From positions 62,001 to 126,000 of the forward strand of contig NZ_CP106953.1 of the NCBI RefSeq assembly GCF_030419005.1: a DNA stretch of 64,000 nt. The letters run 5' to 3'. Shown in pieces: positions 44,289 to 53,606 of this stretch. The stretch is from Eleftheria terrae. Lineage in GTDB: Bacteria; Pseudomonadota; Gammaproteobacteria; Burkholderiales; Burkholderiaceae_C. The notes below the pieces were generated by a model that was not told where the DNA came from, did not search any database, and saw nothing but the letters and a program-made list of their open reading frames with translations. The position numbers were made by a program, and so were the translations under genes. Position 1 is the first letter of the stretch. Every line of letters begins with the position of its first letter.

Positions 44289-47084
44289 ATGCACGATGCC
44301 CCATCCCGAAGCCGGCCCAGGAATCGAGCTTCAAGGCGCTACACGCATGCGGGTCGTCTCGTTCCTTTCGCTGCTGCAGCAGGCTTGGCGGTGACGGCCG
44401 CAGTTGCCAGGGCTGGCGACACGCATTGGATCGGCGCTGCTGGGGCAGAGGCTCCGTTCTGGGACGTGTTCAGCAACTGGTCCGCCGGGCTGCCTGGCTC
44501 CTTTGAAACGCGGGCCTTGCTGGGCGCCAGCGATTCAATCCTTCGAGCCGGCACATTCAAGGCGTCACAAGTGATCGGGAGCGGCCGTCTGCAGCTCGCG
44601 GGCGGTGCCTTGGAGCTCAGAGGCACCGGGTCCTCGCTGGGACACCTCGATCTGACCGGAGGCCGTCTCGGCGGTGGAGCAGAGGTGAGCGTTGGCACGT
44701 TCACCTGGACGGGCGGCGCAATCGGCTCGGCAAGCGGCGACTGGGAAGGCAAGCACACCCTCTTTGTCCGGGGCGCCGCGACCCTCTCCGGATCCCTGAG
44801 CCTGCGTGATGGCACCGCCATCTGGTTCAACGGGCCCACTCACTGGAAGGATGGGGTGGCCTCCATCGGCGCGGGCTATGCTTCTTTGAACGTGGACTCT
44901 CGCGGCTTGCTTTGGGACGAAACCGTCTCGGGCGACCACACCTTGGGAGCCACATTCGGCGTGCCGGGCGAGCTGCGTATCAAAGGTCGTTATTTGAAGA
45001 CGGGCGCCGGCTCGACCACCGTCAGCCTGTCGAACGTGAACGTCGACCCGGGCGGCGCGCTCGACATCCGAGGCGGGCAGTTTCTGCTGAAAACCGAGTT
45101 CGGCGGCTTGGACAACCAGGGCGATCTCATCCTCGCGAATGCCAGGCTGTGGCTGGCTGGCTACCAAACCGGTTTCCGCAACAGCGGAAGGGTGCGTGTC
45201 CTTCGCGGTGGAATCATCGACCTCGATCCAACTGAGGGGGGCGTCGACAGCGTCGGCACGTGGATCGTGGAGCAAGGCGGACGGGTCGTTGCCTCCGACG
45301 CCGGGCAGCACGGTGGCCCGCCAATACCGGTGTTTGCCTCGGTCTTTGCCGGCGGCGCCATCCACAACGAAGGGATTTTCACCTTCCGCGGTGGGGCCTT
45401 CGGAGCCTCGACGCCGTCCGGCTACTTCGTCCTCCGCAAGGAGGTGGCCATCTCCGGACGTGGCACATACGAGGCGCTGGATGGGGTGGATCTGACGATC
45501 GAACGGGACCTGAACGTCGGAGGCCTGCGCATCGGTCAGCCTCACCCCTATAGTCCCGATGCCCCGTCGGGAGAGCATCATTTTTCACGAGTCGCAATCA
45601 AGGGCAGCGTTCGCGTCGACCGACTGGATTGGGAAGACGGGTACTTCGACCCCAGCGGCCCGGTCACCGTCGCGGGTCTCGCCCGCCTGTCGAACGATTG
45701 GTCAACCTGGGGCGGTCAGCCCCCGCGCTTCCAGGGCAAAGAGATCAACACCACCTTCAACTTGCTCGGGCACACGATCTGGGATGGCGACGGCAGCCTC
45801 GTCGGGACGGGCGAGATCAGGGTGGCGGAGGGGGGGCGTTTCGAGGACCACAATGCGCGCGGGACGCTGGAGCACGAAGGTGGCTGGCGGCCCGGAACGA
45901 CGCGAGTGGCTGTCAGCCTGTTCGCCAATGGCGGCCGCTACGAAAAGTACGGCGCCGGTACGACCGTCATCCAATCACGTTTCTACAACGCCGGCAGCGT
46001 CGTGAATACAGGCGCCGGGCCGCTCGTGTTCGCCGGGCCGCTCGACAACAGCGGCACGCTGGAGGCGGTACGCTCGCGCCTGTCCGTTTGGGGCCCGCTG
46101 AAGCAGTTGCAGGACAAAACGCTCACTGGCGGCCGGTATGTGGCCCGCGACGGCGTGCTCGTCTTCAACCTGCCGGTGGGGCAGGATCCAATGGTGCCGC
46201 CCAGCATCGACGCGAACGCAGCCACCCTCGTGCTCGACGGACCGCAGGCCCGCATGGTGACTCCCTGGCTGGGCACGGACGCCGATGCGCTGGGGCGGCT
46301 GTACAAGAACACGGGCCGCATCGAGGTGCTCAATGGGGCTGACCTGAAGACCGAGGTCATCTTCCACCACCACGGCGAGTTGTGGGTCGCCGGCGGCGGC
46401 ATGGTCCACACCAGCGAATACTTCAGCCAGTCCCAGGAGCAGAACCAGCGTGCGCCGTCGACATGGCTGGACGGCAGCATCGAAGCACCGTGGATCGGGT
46501 TTGCGGCCGGCAGCCTGGGGCCTGGCACGCAGGGCGGGACGGGTACGGCGAGTCTGGCGGGGAGTCTGTCGTTCGGGACGGCCAGCCAACTGCTGCTCGA
46601 TGTTCAGGACGCGCAGGACTTCGACCGGGTGAGCGTGAGCGGGAAGGCCCTTCTCGCGGGCACCTTGAACGTCGATTTCCTCGGCGATGCGCCGGTGACG
46701 GGGCGCTTCCGTGTCCTCAGTGCGGCGCGGGGCATCGAGGGCCGCTTCGAATCGCTGACATCCAGCCTTGACCCCGCCATGTTCCGCCTCAGTGCCGCGT
46801 ACGCGCCGAACCATGTGGACCTGACGGTGAGCGCGGTACCAGAGCCCGGTTCATGGGCCCTGGCGCTGGCTGGATGGGCGGTGCTTTGCGTCCGGCGCGG
46901 CTCACGGGCCACTGACAGCCGGCATCGAGACAGCCGCAGATCGAGACGAAGCGTGCGGGAGACCGGCACCCCAACGGAGGCCGCAAGCGGCTCTCCCTTC
47001 ATATCCCCTTGCCGGCGGATGGCCACAGAACCGCTGGCGGTGCGCCGCAAGGCGAGCCGGCCGGATTCCCCGGCCGCCACCTGA
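44289..47084 (+). CDS. second large PEP-CTERM-type protein, 931 aa
   Basis: A signal sequence (LVPFAAAAGLAVTAAVARAG) is followed by a beta-helix-like body closely similar to the protein at 25175-27820: shared HWIGAAGAEAPFWD / RWTGQAGPEKAFWD, FSNWSAGLP / ASNWSAGLP, LLGASDS / LLGASHT and GRLQLAGGALELRGTGSSLG. The C-terminus has VPEPGSWALALAGWAVLCVR but then runs on for about 65 Arg/Ser-rich residues instead of ending, so the sorting signal may be non-canonical or the original stop lost. ATG at 44289 has AGGGAG 5 nt before it; the longer frame to 44097 lacks one. Confidence 0.8.
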   Translation: MHDAPSRSRPRNRASRRYTHAGRLVPFAAAAGLAVTAAVARAGDTHWIGAAGAEAPFWDVFSNWSAGLPGSFETRALLGASDSILRAGTFKASQVIGSGRLQLAGGALELRGTGSSLGHLDLTGGRLGGGAEVSVGTFTWTGGAIGSASGDWEGKHTLFVRGAATLSGSLSLRDGTAIWFNGPTHWKDGVASIGAGYASLNVDSRGLLWDETVSGDHTLGATFGVPGELRIKGRYLKTGAGSTTVSLSNVNVDPGGALDIRGGQFLLKTEFGGLDNQGDLILANARLWLAGYQTGFRNSGRVRVLRGGIIDLDPTEGGVDSVGTWIVEQGGRVVASDAGQHGGPPIPVFASVFAGGAIHNEGIFTFRGGAFGASTPSGYFVLRKEVAISGRGTYEALDGVDLTIERDLNVGGLRIGQPHPYSPDAPSGEHHFSRVAIKGSVRVDRLDWEDGYFDPSGPVTVAGLARLSNDWSTWGGQPPRFQGKEINTTFNLLGHTIWDGDGSLVGTGEIRVAEGGRFEDHNARGTLEHEGGWRPGTTRVAVSLFANGGRYEKYGAGTTVIQSRFYNAGSVVNTGAGPLVFAGPLDNSGTLEAVRSRLSVWGPLKQLQDKTLTGGRYVARDGVLVFNLPVGQDPMVPPSIDANAATLVLDGPQARMVTPWLGTDADALGRLYKNTGRIEVLNGADLKTEVIFHHHGELWVAGGGMVHTSEYFSQSQEQNQRAPSTWLDGSIEAPWIGFAAGSLGPGTQGGTGTASLAGSLSFGTASQLLLDVQDAQDFDRVSVSGKALLAGTLNVDFLGDAPVTGRFRVLSAARGIEGRFESLTSSLDPAMFRLSAAYAPNHVDLTVSAVPEPGSWALALAGWAVLCVRRGSRATDSRHRDSRRSRRSVRETGTPTEAASGSPFISPCRRMATEPLAVRRKASRPDSPAAT

Positions 47085-47216
47085 CGGTGAGCACGTTCCC
47101 GTCTTCGGCATCGCGGACAGCGGGATCACGGCAGGCGCTGGCAAGCTGATCCGCGACGAGTTGCGCGGTGTGGCAGGGCCGTGGGCGCGGCGGCCCGGCC
47201 CTGCGCAACGCCAGGT

Positions 47217-47675
47217 TCAGGGCTGCGGCAGCACCACGCTGTCGATGACATGGATCACGCCGTTGTCGGCCGCGATGTCGGCCTTCACGACCCTGGCCTT
47301 GTCGACCATCACGCCGCCGTTGCCGGTGCTCACGGTCAACTCGCTGCCTTGCACGGTCTTCACCTTGCCGGGCTTCACATCCTGCGCCATCACCTTGCCA
47401 GGCACGACGTGGTAGGTCAGCACCGCGGTCAGCTTCTCCTTGTCGGCCAGCAGTGCATCCAGCTGGGCCTTGGGCACCTTCGCAAACGCAGCATCGGTCG
47501 GCGCGAACACGGTGAACGGGCCCTTGCCCTTGAGCGTCTGCACGAGGCCGGCCTTTTCCAGCGCGGTCGCGAGCGTCTTGAAGTCGCCGGCCGCCACCGC
47601 GGTGTCGACGATGTCCTTCGCCTGCGCGCCTGCGGCGGCAACGACCAGGGCAGTGAGGGCGATGATCTTCTTCAT
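47217..47675 (-). CDS. exported fasciclin-domain protein, 152 aa
   Basis: Signal peptide [19 protein letters not shown], then one fasciclin (FAS1) domain: [40 protein letters not shown] (H1-type motif), [20 protein letters not shown] (YH motif) and [13 protein letters not shown] (H2-type). These domains mediate adhesion or binding at the cell envelope. AGGAG precedes the ATG. Divergent from a B12-binding MerR-type regulator, with two palindromic sites between them, so light/cobalamin control is likely. Confidence 0.92.
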   Translation of the reverse strand: MKKIIALTALVVAAAGAQAKDIVDTAVAAGDFKTLATALEKAGLVQTLKGKGPFTVFAPTDAAFAKVPKAQLDALLADKEKLTAVLTYHVVPGKVMAQDVKPGKVKTVQGSELTVSTGNGGVMVDKARVVKADIAADNGVIHVIDSVVLPQP

Positions 47676-47721
47676 GGAAGCTCCTTGAGTGGAAAACAGG
47701 TGAGGGTGGACAGAAGCCAGG

Positions 47722-47736
47722 TTTGTCCTGGACAAA
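47722..47736. promoter_or_regulatory. palindromic operator TTTGTCCTGGACAAA (site 1)
   Basis: A perfect 7+1+7 palindrome (17 bp with flanking G/C). It lies just downstream of the predicted fasciclin -10, where a bound repressor would block initiation. It shares the consensus TTTGTCC(W)GGACAAA with site 2; the centres are 62 bp apart, about six helical turns. Confidence 0.75.
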
Positions 47737-47751
47737 CAGGCTGCTGGCGAT

Positions 47752-47780
47752 AAGATAACTCCAAATCAACGAATAGGCAA
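47752..47780 (-). promoter_or_regulatory. predicted fasciclin promoter
   Basis: On the minus strand TTGCCT (-35, 47775-47780) and TATCTT (-10, 47752-47757) are separated by 17 bp. Operator site 2 lies just upstream of the -35 and site 1 just downstream of the -10, bracketing the promoter. Confidence 0.5.
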
Positions 47781-47783
47781 ATC

Positions 47784-47798
47784 TTTGTCCAGGACAAA
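47784..47798. promoter_or_regulatory. palindromic operator TTTGTCCAGGACAAA (site 2)
   Basis: A perfect 7+1+7 palindrome ending 4 bp before the regulator ATG at 47803. It includes the AGGA that would serve as the ribosome-binding site, so a bound regulator would also be expected to block its own expression. Confidence 0.75.
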
Positions 47799-47802
47799 CA
47801 AC

Positions 47803-48693
47803 ATGGCGACCGGTTTCACGATCGCGGCGGTGGAACGCGACGTGGGCTTGTCCAAGGATGTTCTGCGCGTGTGGGAGCGGCGCTACGGATTTCCTGCTCC
47901 CGCGCGCGATGCCAACGGGGAGCGCCTGTATCCGGCCGACCAGGTCGACCGCCTGCGCCGCATCAAGCGCTTGATGGACCAAGGCCACAGGCCGGGCCGT
48001 CTGCTGACCCTGCCTCCCGAGGAACTCGACGCCCTGACCTCGGCTGGCACGCCGGCGGCCCAGGACGACGGTGGTGACGGGCTCGCCGCGCTTGTCGGCC
48101 TGGTCAGGCGACACGAAAAGGACGCCTTCCTGCAAGCCCTGCAGCAGCGCCTGGCGCGCGAGGGTCTGCAGCGATTTGTCCAGGACACGGTCGCACCTTT
48201 GGCTGGCCGCATCGGCGCGGACTGGGAGGAAGGCCGGCTGCAAGTGTTCGAGGAGCACCTCTTCACGGAGCTGACCGGCCGGGTGCTCCAGCAGGCCATC
48301 GCGTCGGTGCCCGGCGGCCGGGCGCCTCGCGTGCTGCTGACGACGGTGCCCAACGAGCAGCATGCGATGGGGCTGCTGATGGTCGAGGCGGTGCTCGCGC
48401 TCGAGGGCGCGACCTGCATCTCGCTCGGCACCCAGATGCCCCTGCTCGAGATCGCCCGCGCGGCCGACGCGCACCGGGTGGACCTCGTGGCGCTGTCGTT
48501 CTCCGCCGCCTTCCCGGCGCGGCAGGTGGCTGGCCTGCTGCACCAGCTGCGCGCCCTGCTGCCTGCGCAGGTCGGCTTATGGGCCGGCGGAAGGGGGGTG
48601 TCGCGTGCGACTGGCGCCGAGGGGATCCGGGTCCTGCACACGCTGGACGAGGCGGTGGCCGCCGTGGCGGCGTGGCGCGAAGAGCCGGCCTGA
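47803..48693 (+). CDS. MerR-family regulator with B12-binding domain (CarH/LitR-like photoreceptor candidate), 296 aa
   Basis: Residues 1-70 are a MerR-type winged helix (FTIAAVERDVGLSKDVLRVW, ERRYGFPAP, ERLYPADQVDRLRRIKRLMD). Residues about 95-170 are the helical cap and about 175-290 the Rossmann-like cobalamin domain. The photoreceptor motif W-x9-EH is intact (Trp141, Glu151-His152 in DWEEGRLQVFEEH), and E-x-H-x-x-G (Glu185, His187, Gly190) offers the lower axial His. CarH/LitR relatives bind adenosylcobalamin, repress in the dark and release DNA in light. ATG at 47803 is preferred over TTG at 47785. Confidence 0.88.
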   Translation: MATGFTIAAVERDVGLSKDVLRVWERRYGFPAPARDANGERLYPADQVDRLRRIKRLMDQGHRPGRLLTLPPEELDALTSAGTPAAQDDGGDGLAALVGLVRRHEKDAFLQALQQRLAREGLQRFVQDTVAPLAGRIGADWEEGRLQVFEEHLFTELTGRVLQQAIASVPGGRAPRVLLTTVPNEQHAMGLLMVEAVLALEGATCISLGTQMPLLEIARAADAHRVDLVALSFSAAFPARQVAGLLHQLRALLPAQVGLWAGGRGVSRATGAEGIRVLHTLDEAVAAVAAWREEPA

Positions 48694-49151
48694 GGACGCG
48701 GCTGGCGCGCGGCCTTCAGGGGATCAGCACGCTCGAGCCGGTGATGCGGAGGGGCTGTGTCGCAGTACGGGGGCGAGGCCGATCGAGCGCACTGGGGCGG
48801 TTCGAGATTGGAAGGCGAGACTGTAGAACTGGTGCCCGCCCAGGGCCGCCCGTCCACCGCCCTGACCGCCAGGGGTGAATGGGCCATCAGTGAACGGCGC
48901 GCCGTCTGCCCGGTACCGTTGAAGATCGGCCGGGACGTGGGCGACCTGCGTTGTGCCAGCGGCCGCCACCGCCTCCCGCATCTCTTCGGAGTTGCACCGA
49001 ACTTCTTGTTCCAGTAGGGACAGCGGCTGGCGGCAGTGTCGCTCGTTCTCTCACTCCTGATCCAAGGACCGATGCGATTGAGGTGGGTGATGGGCAAAGG
49101 GCACGCCACCTGCTCGAAGGAGGGCGAGTGTCCTACACTGGCTGTCGAGCG
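48694..49151. other. gap between regulator and imuABC operon, about 460 bp
   Basis: There are two convergent gene ends. A minus-strand frame near 48724-48981 (MREAVAAAGTTQVAHVPADL, then QRYRADGAPF) has some coding character but no recognised family or start signal. No terminator hairpin was assigned. Confidence 0.3.
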
Positions 49152-52100
49152 TCAGCGGAAATCGCGACTCGCCGTGGCCAGTCTTCCTAGCAGTGGCGTC
49201 AGATCCTCCAGTCGGTGCGCCACCAAATGACGCACCTCGCCGTCGCGCTGCCATACCCCGTACACCGCCATCAGCCGCGACTTCAGCAGTGTGTCCCGCT
49301 GCTTGTCGCGCACCGACCGCCAGACGATCACATTGGTCTGACCCGTCTCGTCCTCCAGCGTCACGAAGATCACGCCGTTGGAGGTGCTCGGCTGCTGGCG
49401 CATCGTCACGATGCCGCAGGCCCGTGCCAGCCGCCCGTTGGGAAACCCCCGCATCTCCTCGGCCGTCAGCAACCGGCGCTCGCGCAAGTGAGGCCGCAGC
49501 AAGGCCAGCGGATGGCGCCGCAGGCTCAACCCCAACGAGGCGTAGTCGAACACGATCTCTTCGCCTTCGGCCGCCGCTGGCAGTTCCAGGACGTCTTCCT
49601 CGAACGGCGCGTCCTCCAGCAACCGGGGCACGGCGAGCAGGGCGGCTGCGTCCCATACCTGCTGCCGCCGATGCCCCGACAAGCTCATGAGCGCATCTGC
49701 GGAGGCCAGCAAGCGCATCTCGTGCACATCGACCCTTGCCCGCCGTGCCAGGTCTTCGGCGCTGGTGAAGGGGCGCACCTGCCGTGCCGCCACGATGCGC
49801 TGCGCCGTCTCCTGCTTCAGTCCCCGCATCAACTGCAGACCGATGCGCACGGCCGGCGTGTGGGGCAGGTCTTCGAGCGTGGACTCGACTTCGCTGTACA
49901 TCACATCCGGCGGGCGTACCTCCACCCCATGGCGTTGCGCGTCCTGCACCAACTGGCTCGGCGCATAGAAGCCCATCGGCTGCGAGTTCAGCAAAGCCGC
50001 CAGGAAGGCGGCCGGCTCATGGCATTTGATCCAGCAGCTCGCATAGACCAGCAGCGCAAACGAGGCCGCATGGCTCTCGGGGAAGCCGTATTCGGCGAAG
50101 CCCTGGATCTGCGCAAAGATCTGCTCGGCGAACTCGCGCTCATAGCCCCGCTGCGTCATGCCATCGATGATCTTGTCGTAGAAGCGCTGCACGCCCCCCT
50201 TGCGCTTCCAGGCGGCCATTGCGCGCCGTAGCTGGTCCGCCTCACCGGGCGTGAAGCCGGCGGCGTCCTGCGCCACCTGCATCACCTGCTCCTGGAAGAT
50301 GGGCACGCCCAGCGTCCGACCCAGCGCGCGCTCGAGCCCCGGAGGGTAGGTCACCGGCTCCAGGCCTTGCCGGCGCCGCAGGTAGGGGTGCACCATGCCG
50401 CCCTGGATGGGGCCGGGCCGCACCAGGGCGACCTCCACGACCAGGTCATAGAACCGCTCCGGTTTCATGCGGGGCAGCATCGCCATCTGCGCCCGGCTTT
50501 CGATCTGGAACACGCCCACCGTATCGGCCTGCTGGATCATCCGGTACGTCGCCGTGTCTTCGGGTGGCACGTCCTGCAGCTCGAACTCATGCCCCCGTCG
50601 TCGGCCGATGAGATCGAGCGCCCGGCGCAGGGCGCTCAGCATGCCGAGCGCCAGCACGTCCACCTTGAGGAGGCCCATGGCATCCAGGTCGTCCTTGTCC
50701 CACTGGATCACCGTTCGATCCGCCATCGCGGCGTTCTCCACCGGCACCATGCGGCTGAGCTGGCCCTGCGCAATCACGAAGCCCCCCACGTGCTGGCTGA
50801 GGTGCCTCGGGAAGCCGCGGATCTGGTTCACGAGGTCGACAAACTGGCGGGTCGCCAGGTCGTCAGGGTCCAGCCCCACGGTCGCCAACTGCTCCGGGGG
50901 CAAGCGGTGCCCATCGAAGTGCTGGTGGCTTTTCGCCAACCGGTCGATGGCGGCCGCATCGAGGCCGAGCGCCTTGCCGACGTCCCGCATGGCACTCCTG
51001 CTGCGGTACATCGTCACCACGGCGGTCATTCCTGCCCGGTCGCGGCCGTATTTCTCATAGATGTACTGGATCACCTCTTCGCGCCGCTGGTGCTCGAAGT
51101 CCACGTCGATGTCGGGCGGCTCGTTGCGCTCCTTGGAGATGAAGCGCTCGAACAGCGTGGACGTGCGGGCCGGGTCCACTGCAGTGATGCCCAGGCAGTA
51201 GGCGACCGCCGAGTTGGCCGCCGAGCCGCGCCCCTGGCACAGGATGTGGCGCGACCGCGCGAAAGCGACGAGGTCGTGGACCGTGAGGAAGTACGCCTCG
51301 TACTGCAGCTCTGCGATCAGCCCCAGTTCATGCTCGATCAGCTCCGCCACCTTCTGCGGGATGCCACCGGGATAACACCGGCCTGCGCCCTCGTAGGTGA
51401 GCCGCCGCAGGTAGCCGGCCGGGGTCTCGCCTTTCGGCACGATCTCCTGCGGGTACTCGTACTTCAGTTCGTCGAGCGAGAAGGTGCAGCGGCTGGCGAC
51501 CCTGATGGTTTCCTGCAGCAATTCGGCCGGATAGATCTGCGCCAGCCGCAGGCGCGAGCGCAGGTGGCGCTCGGCATTGGGCTGCAGTTCGTAGCCGCAG
51601 TCGGCCAGCGGCTTGCCAACGCGGATCGCGGTGAGCACGTCCTGCAGTGGCTTGCATGAGCGCACATGCATGTGGACGTCGCCGGCAGCCACCAGCGGCA
51701 GCCCGGTCCTGCGCGACACGTCTCGTGTGGTGGCAAGCCAGGCCGCATCATCGAGCCCGTGCAGCAACTCGACCGCCAGCCACGAGCGCTGCTCGAAATG
51801 ATGAGCCACCCACCGGGCTTGCGCGAGCACGGCGTCGGTCGAGGCGCTTCGGCTCGGCACGTAGAGCACCAGGCAATCGGCCAGTGCCTCTGCTCGCAGG
51901 TCGTTCAGATGGGGCCGTTGGTACTCGCCCTTGGTGGCCGCACGCCGCAGTTGCGTGATGAAGGCACTCAGGTTGCCGTAGCCCTGCCGGTTGCAAGCCA
52001 GCACGACCAGCTTGAACGGGGCGTTCGCGAGGATCTCGAACTCGCTGCCGATCAGCAGCTGCAGGCCCGCCTCCTTGGCCTCCAGGTGGGCTCGCACGAC

Positions 52101-52253
52101 GCCTGCCAGCGAGCACTGGTCGGTGATGGCGATCGCGCGATAGCCGAGCGCCTTGGCGCGTGCCACCAACTCCTCGGCGTGCGAAGCCCCCCTGAGGAAC
52201 GAGAAGTTGGACAGGCAGTGCAGCTCGGCATAGGCCGGCAGAAACGCAGACAC
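49152..52253 (-). CDS. dnaE2: error-prone DNA polymerase ImuC/DnaE2, 1033 aa
   Basis: C-family alpha-subunit polymerase. The N-terminal PHP domain is clear (YAELHCLSNFSFLRGASHAE, AIAITDQCSLAGVVRAH). The palm has the catalytic triad segment EPPDIDVDFEHQRREEVIQY (about residue 375-395), followed by GRDRAGMTAVVTMYRSRSAM, and the C-terminus an OB domain (GIVTMRQQPSTSNGVIFVTL). Length fits DnaE2 (about 1030-1080) rather than replicative DnaE. It carries out SOS-induced translesion synthesis with ImuA and ImuB. Start is GTG with GAGG 7 nt before; it lies 9 nt after the imuB stop. Confidence 0.96.
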   Translation of the reverse strand: MSAFLPAYAELHCLSNFSFLRGASHAEELVARAKALGYRAIAITDQCSLAGVVRAHLEAKEAGLQLLIGSEFEILANAPFKLVVLACNRQGYGNLSAFITQLRRAATKGEYQRPHLNDLRAEALADCLVLYVPSRSASTDAVLAQARWVAHHFEQRSWLAVELLHGLDDAAWLATTRDVSRRTGLPLVAAGDVHMHVRSCKPLQDVLTAIRVGKPLADCGYELQPNAERHLRSRLRLAQIYPAELLQETIRVASRCTFSLDELKYEYPQEIVPKGETPAGYLRRLTYEGAGRCYPGGIPQKVAELIEHELGLIAELQYEAYFLTVHDLVAFARSRHILCQGRGSAANSAVAYCLGITAVDPARTSTLFERFISKERNEPPDIDVDFEHQRREEVIQYIYEKYGRDRAGMTAVVTMYRSRSAMRDVGKALGLDAAAIDRLAKSHQHFDGHRLPPEQLATVGLDPDDLATRQFVDLVNQIRGFPRHLSQHVGGFVIAQGQLSRMVPVENAAMADRTVIQWDKDDLDAMGLLKVDVLALGMLSALRRALDLIGRRRGHEFELQDVPPEDTATYRMIQQADTVGVFQIESRAQMAMLPRMKPERFYDLVVEVALVRPGPIQGGMVHPYLRRRQGLEPVTYPPGLERALGRTLGVPIFQEQVMQVAQDAAGFTPGEADQLRRAMAAWKRKGGVQRFYDKIIDGMTQRGYEREFAEQIFAQIQGFAEYGFPESHAASFALLVYASCWIKCHEPAAFLAALLNSQPMGFYAPSQLVQDAQRHGVEVRPPDVMYSEVESTLEDLPHTPAVRIGLQLMRGLKQETAQRIVAARQVRPFTSAEDLARRARVDVHEMRLLASADALMSLSGHRRQQVWDAAALLAVPRLLEDAPFEEDVLELPAAAEGEEIVFDYASLGLSLRRHPLALLRPHLRERRLLTAEEMRGFPNGRLARACGIVTMRQQPSTSNGVIFVTLEDETGQTNVIVWRSVRDKQRDTLLKSRLMAVYGVWQRDGEVRHLVAHRLEDLTPLLGRLATASRDFR

Positions 52254-52262
52254 GGCGTGACC

Positions 52263-53606
52263 TCATCCAAAGATGCCATGGAGGAACCACGGGCTGCGCT
52301 CGTCGCTGCGGAGGTCCCGCTCGCGGTAGACCCACAGCAGGCCCGCGTGCTGGCTGGCCATCACGTAATAGTCGCGTGTCACAACGCTTGCGCCGGTGGC
52401 CGCGGGGTCCCACCAGCCGGCTTCGATGCGGCTGGGGCCGGCGATGGTTTCGAGGGGGCCCTGGTAGAGCGGCCGCTCATCCCTCAGGGCGAGGCGGATC
52501 GGTGGGTCCAGCAGCCAGGTCGGCAATGGCAGGTCGGCGGGCATCGCCACCGCTTTGCGCGGTACCGGCTCGCCAGCGGGTTGCCATGTCTGCGCGCACT
52601 CGGGCCGGTGGTCGGCGCGCAGCACCGCGCGCTGCACCCGCTCGGGCCCGAGCCGGGCGGCGACGCGCTCCATCAGCTGCAGCACCGATTCACCCCGGCG
52701 GCTGGCGTCCTGCAGCAGGGAGCCGCTCTGTACCGCCAATGCCTCCACATCATCGGCGCGCAGCCGGATTTCCTCGACCGACGCGGCGAGTTCGACTTTG
52801 GCCAGTTGTTCGGCCAGCAAACGGGCCAAGTGCCCGGTCTCGCGGGTCGTCTCCGCGGTGCGGATCTCCAGTTCGGCGCTGGGCGGTGCGTCGCGTCCCC
52901 GATGGAAGTCATGCAGCCAGATGAACGTGAAGCAGTGCACGCCGGCCTGGCGGGCGGCGAGCCAGCCGGCCATCTGCTCCAGCAGGCGTTGCCCGCCAAG
53001 CAGCAGGCCCTCGGCGTGCTCGACCCGGCTGGGCAACTCCAGGCGAGCCTCGAAACGCTCGGGCAGGGTGAGCCACTCGAAAGTCTCGGGCCGCAGCCCG
53101 TAGGCTTGGTCCAGGCCTTCCAAGAGGGCGTGCCCGAGGCGCCGGCCGACACCGCCCCGTGGCAGACGGCGCACGTCGCCCAGGCAGCGACAGCCCAGGC
53201 GGGCCAGCGTGGCTTCGCAGGCAGCGGCCTCCGTCACCGTCGTCAACGGCAGCGGGTCCAGCAGCGCCGGCAGTGGCCCGCCAAAGCCGTTTTCCCTGCC
53301 GGCGCGCGCCAACGCCAGCGCTGCGCGGGCGGTGGGGGCCCGCGCCACCGCCGTGCAGCCCAGGGCCAGCGCCGTCTGCTGCAGGCGCTCCCACAAGCGG
53401 TCCTCGCCACCGAACAAGCGCCGGCTGGCGGCGGCCTCCAGCAGCACCGCTTCGTCGAGCAGCGCAACGCGTGGGGTGAACTGCAAGGCCCACCAGCCGA
53501 TGGCCCGCTGCTGCGAGGCCACGGCCCCGGCGCCGGTCTCAGAAGGCGTTCGCGGGCTCGGGGACGACAGGAACGGGGGAAGTGTCAGTGCCACCCAGTA
53601 CAGCAT
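52263..53606 (-). CDS. imuB: ImuB, Y-family polymerase-like mutagenesis protein, 447 aa
   Basis: Typical ImuB start MLYWVALTLPPF and Y-family palm/finger segments (AIGWWALQFTPRVALLDEAV, LEAAASRRLFGGEDRLWERL, LARLGCRCLGDVRRLPRGGV), with little-finger and C-terminal tail (RDYYVMASQHAGLLWVYRER, DLRSDERSPWFLHGIFG). Known ImuB proteins lack the polymerase catalytic acids and act as a hub that binds the beta clamp, ImuA and ImuC; the N-terminal acids also appear absent here. The gene overlaps the 3' end of imuA by 68 nt. Confidence 0.93.
   Translation of the reverse strand: MLYWVALTLPPFLSSPSPRTPSETGAGAVASQQRAIGWWALQFTPRVALLDEAVLLEAAASRRLFGGEDRLWERLQQTALALGCTAVARAPTARAALALARAGRENGFGGPLPALLDPLPLTTVTEAAACEATLARLGCRCLGDVRRLPRGGVGRRLGHALLEGLDQAYGLRPETFEWLTLPERFEARLELPSRVEHAEGLLLGGQRLLEQMAGWLAARQAGVHCFTFIWLHDFHRGRDAPPSAELEIRTAETTRETGHLARLLAEQLAKVELAASVEEIRLRADDVEALAVQSGSLLQDASRRGESVLQLMERVAARLGPERVQRAVLRADHRPECAQTWQPAGEPVPRKAVAMPADLPLPTWLLDPPIRLALRDERPLYQGPLETIAGPSRIEAGWWDPAATGASVVTRDYYVMASQHAGLLWVYRERDLRSDERSPWFLHGIFG

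Noticed and set aside
48175..48189. Third copy of the TTTGTCC-GGACA operator inside the MerR-type gene
   Set aside because: It matches only 13 of 15 positions and lies in codons for a normal FVQDTV peptide; likely chance, though testable by footprinting.
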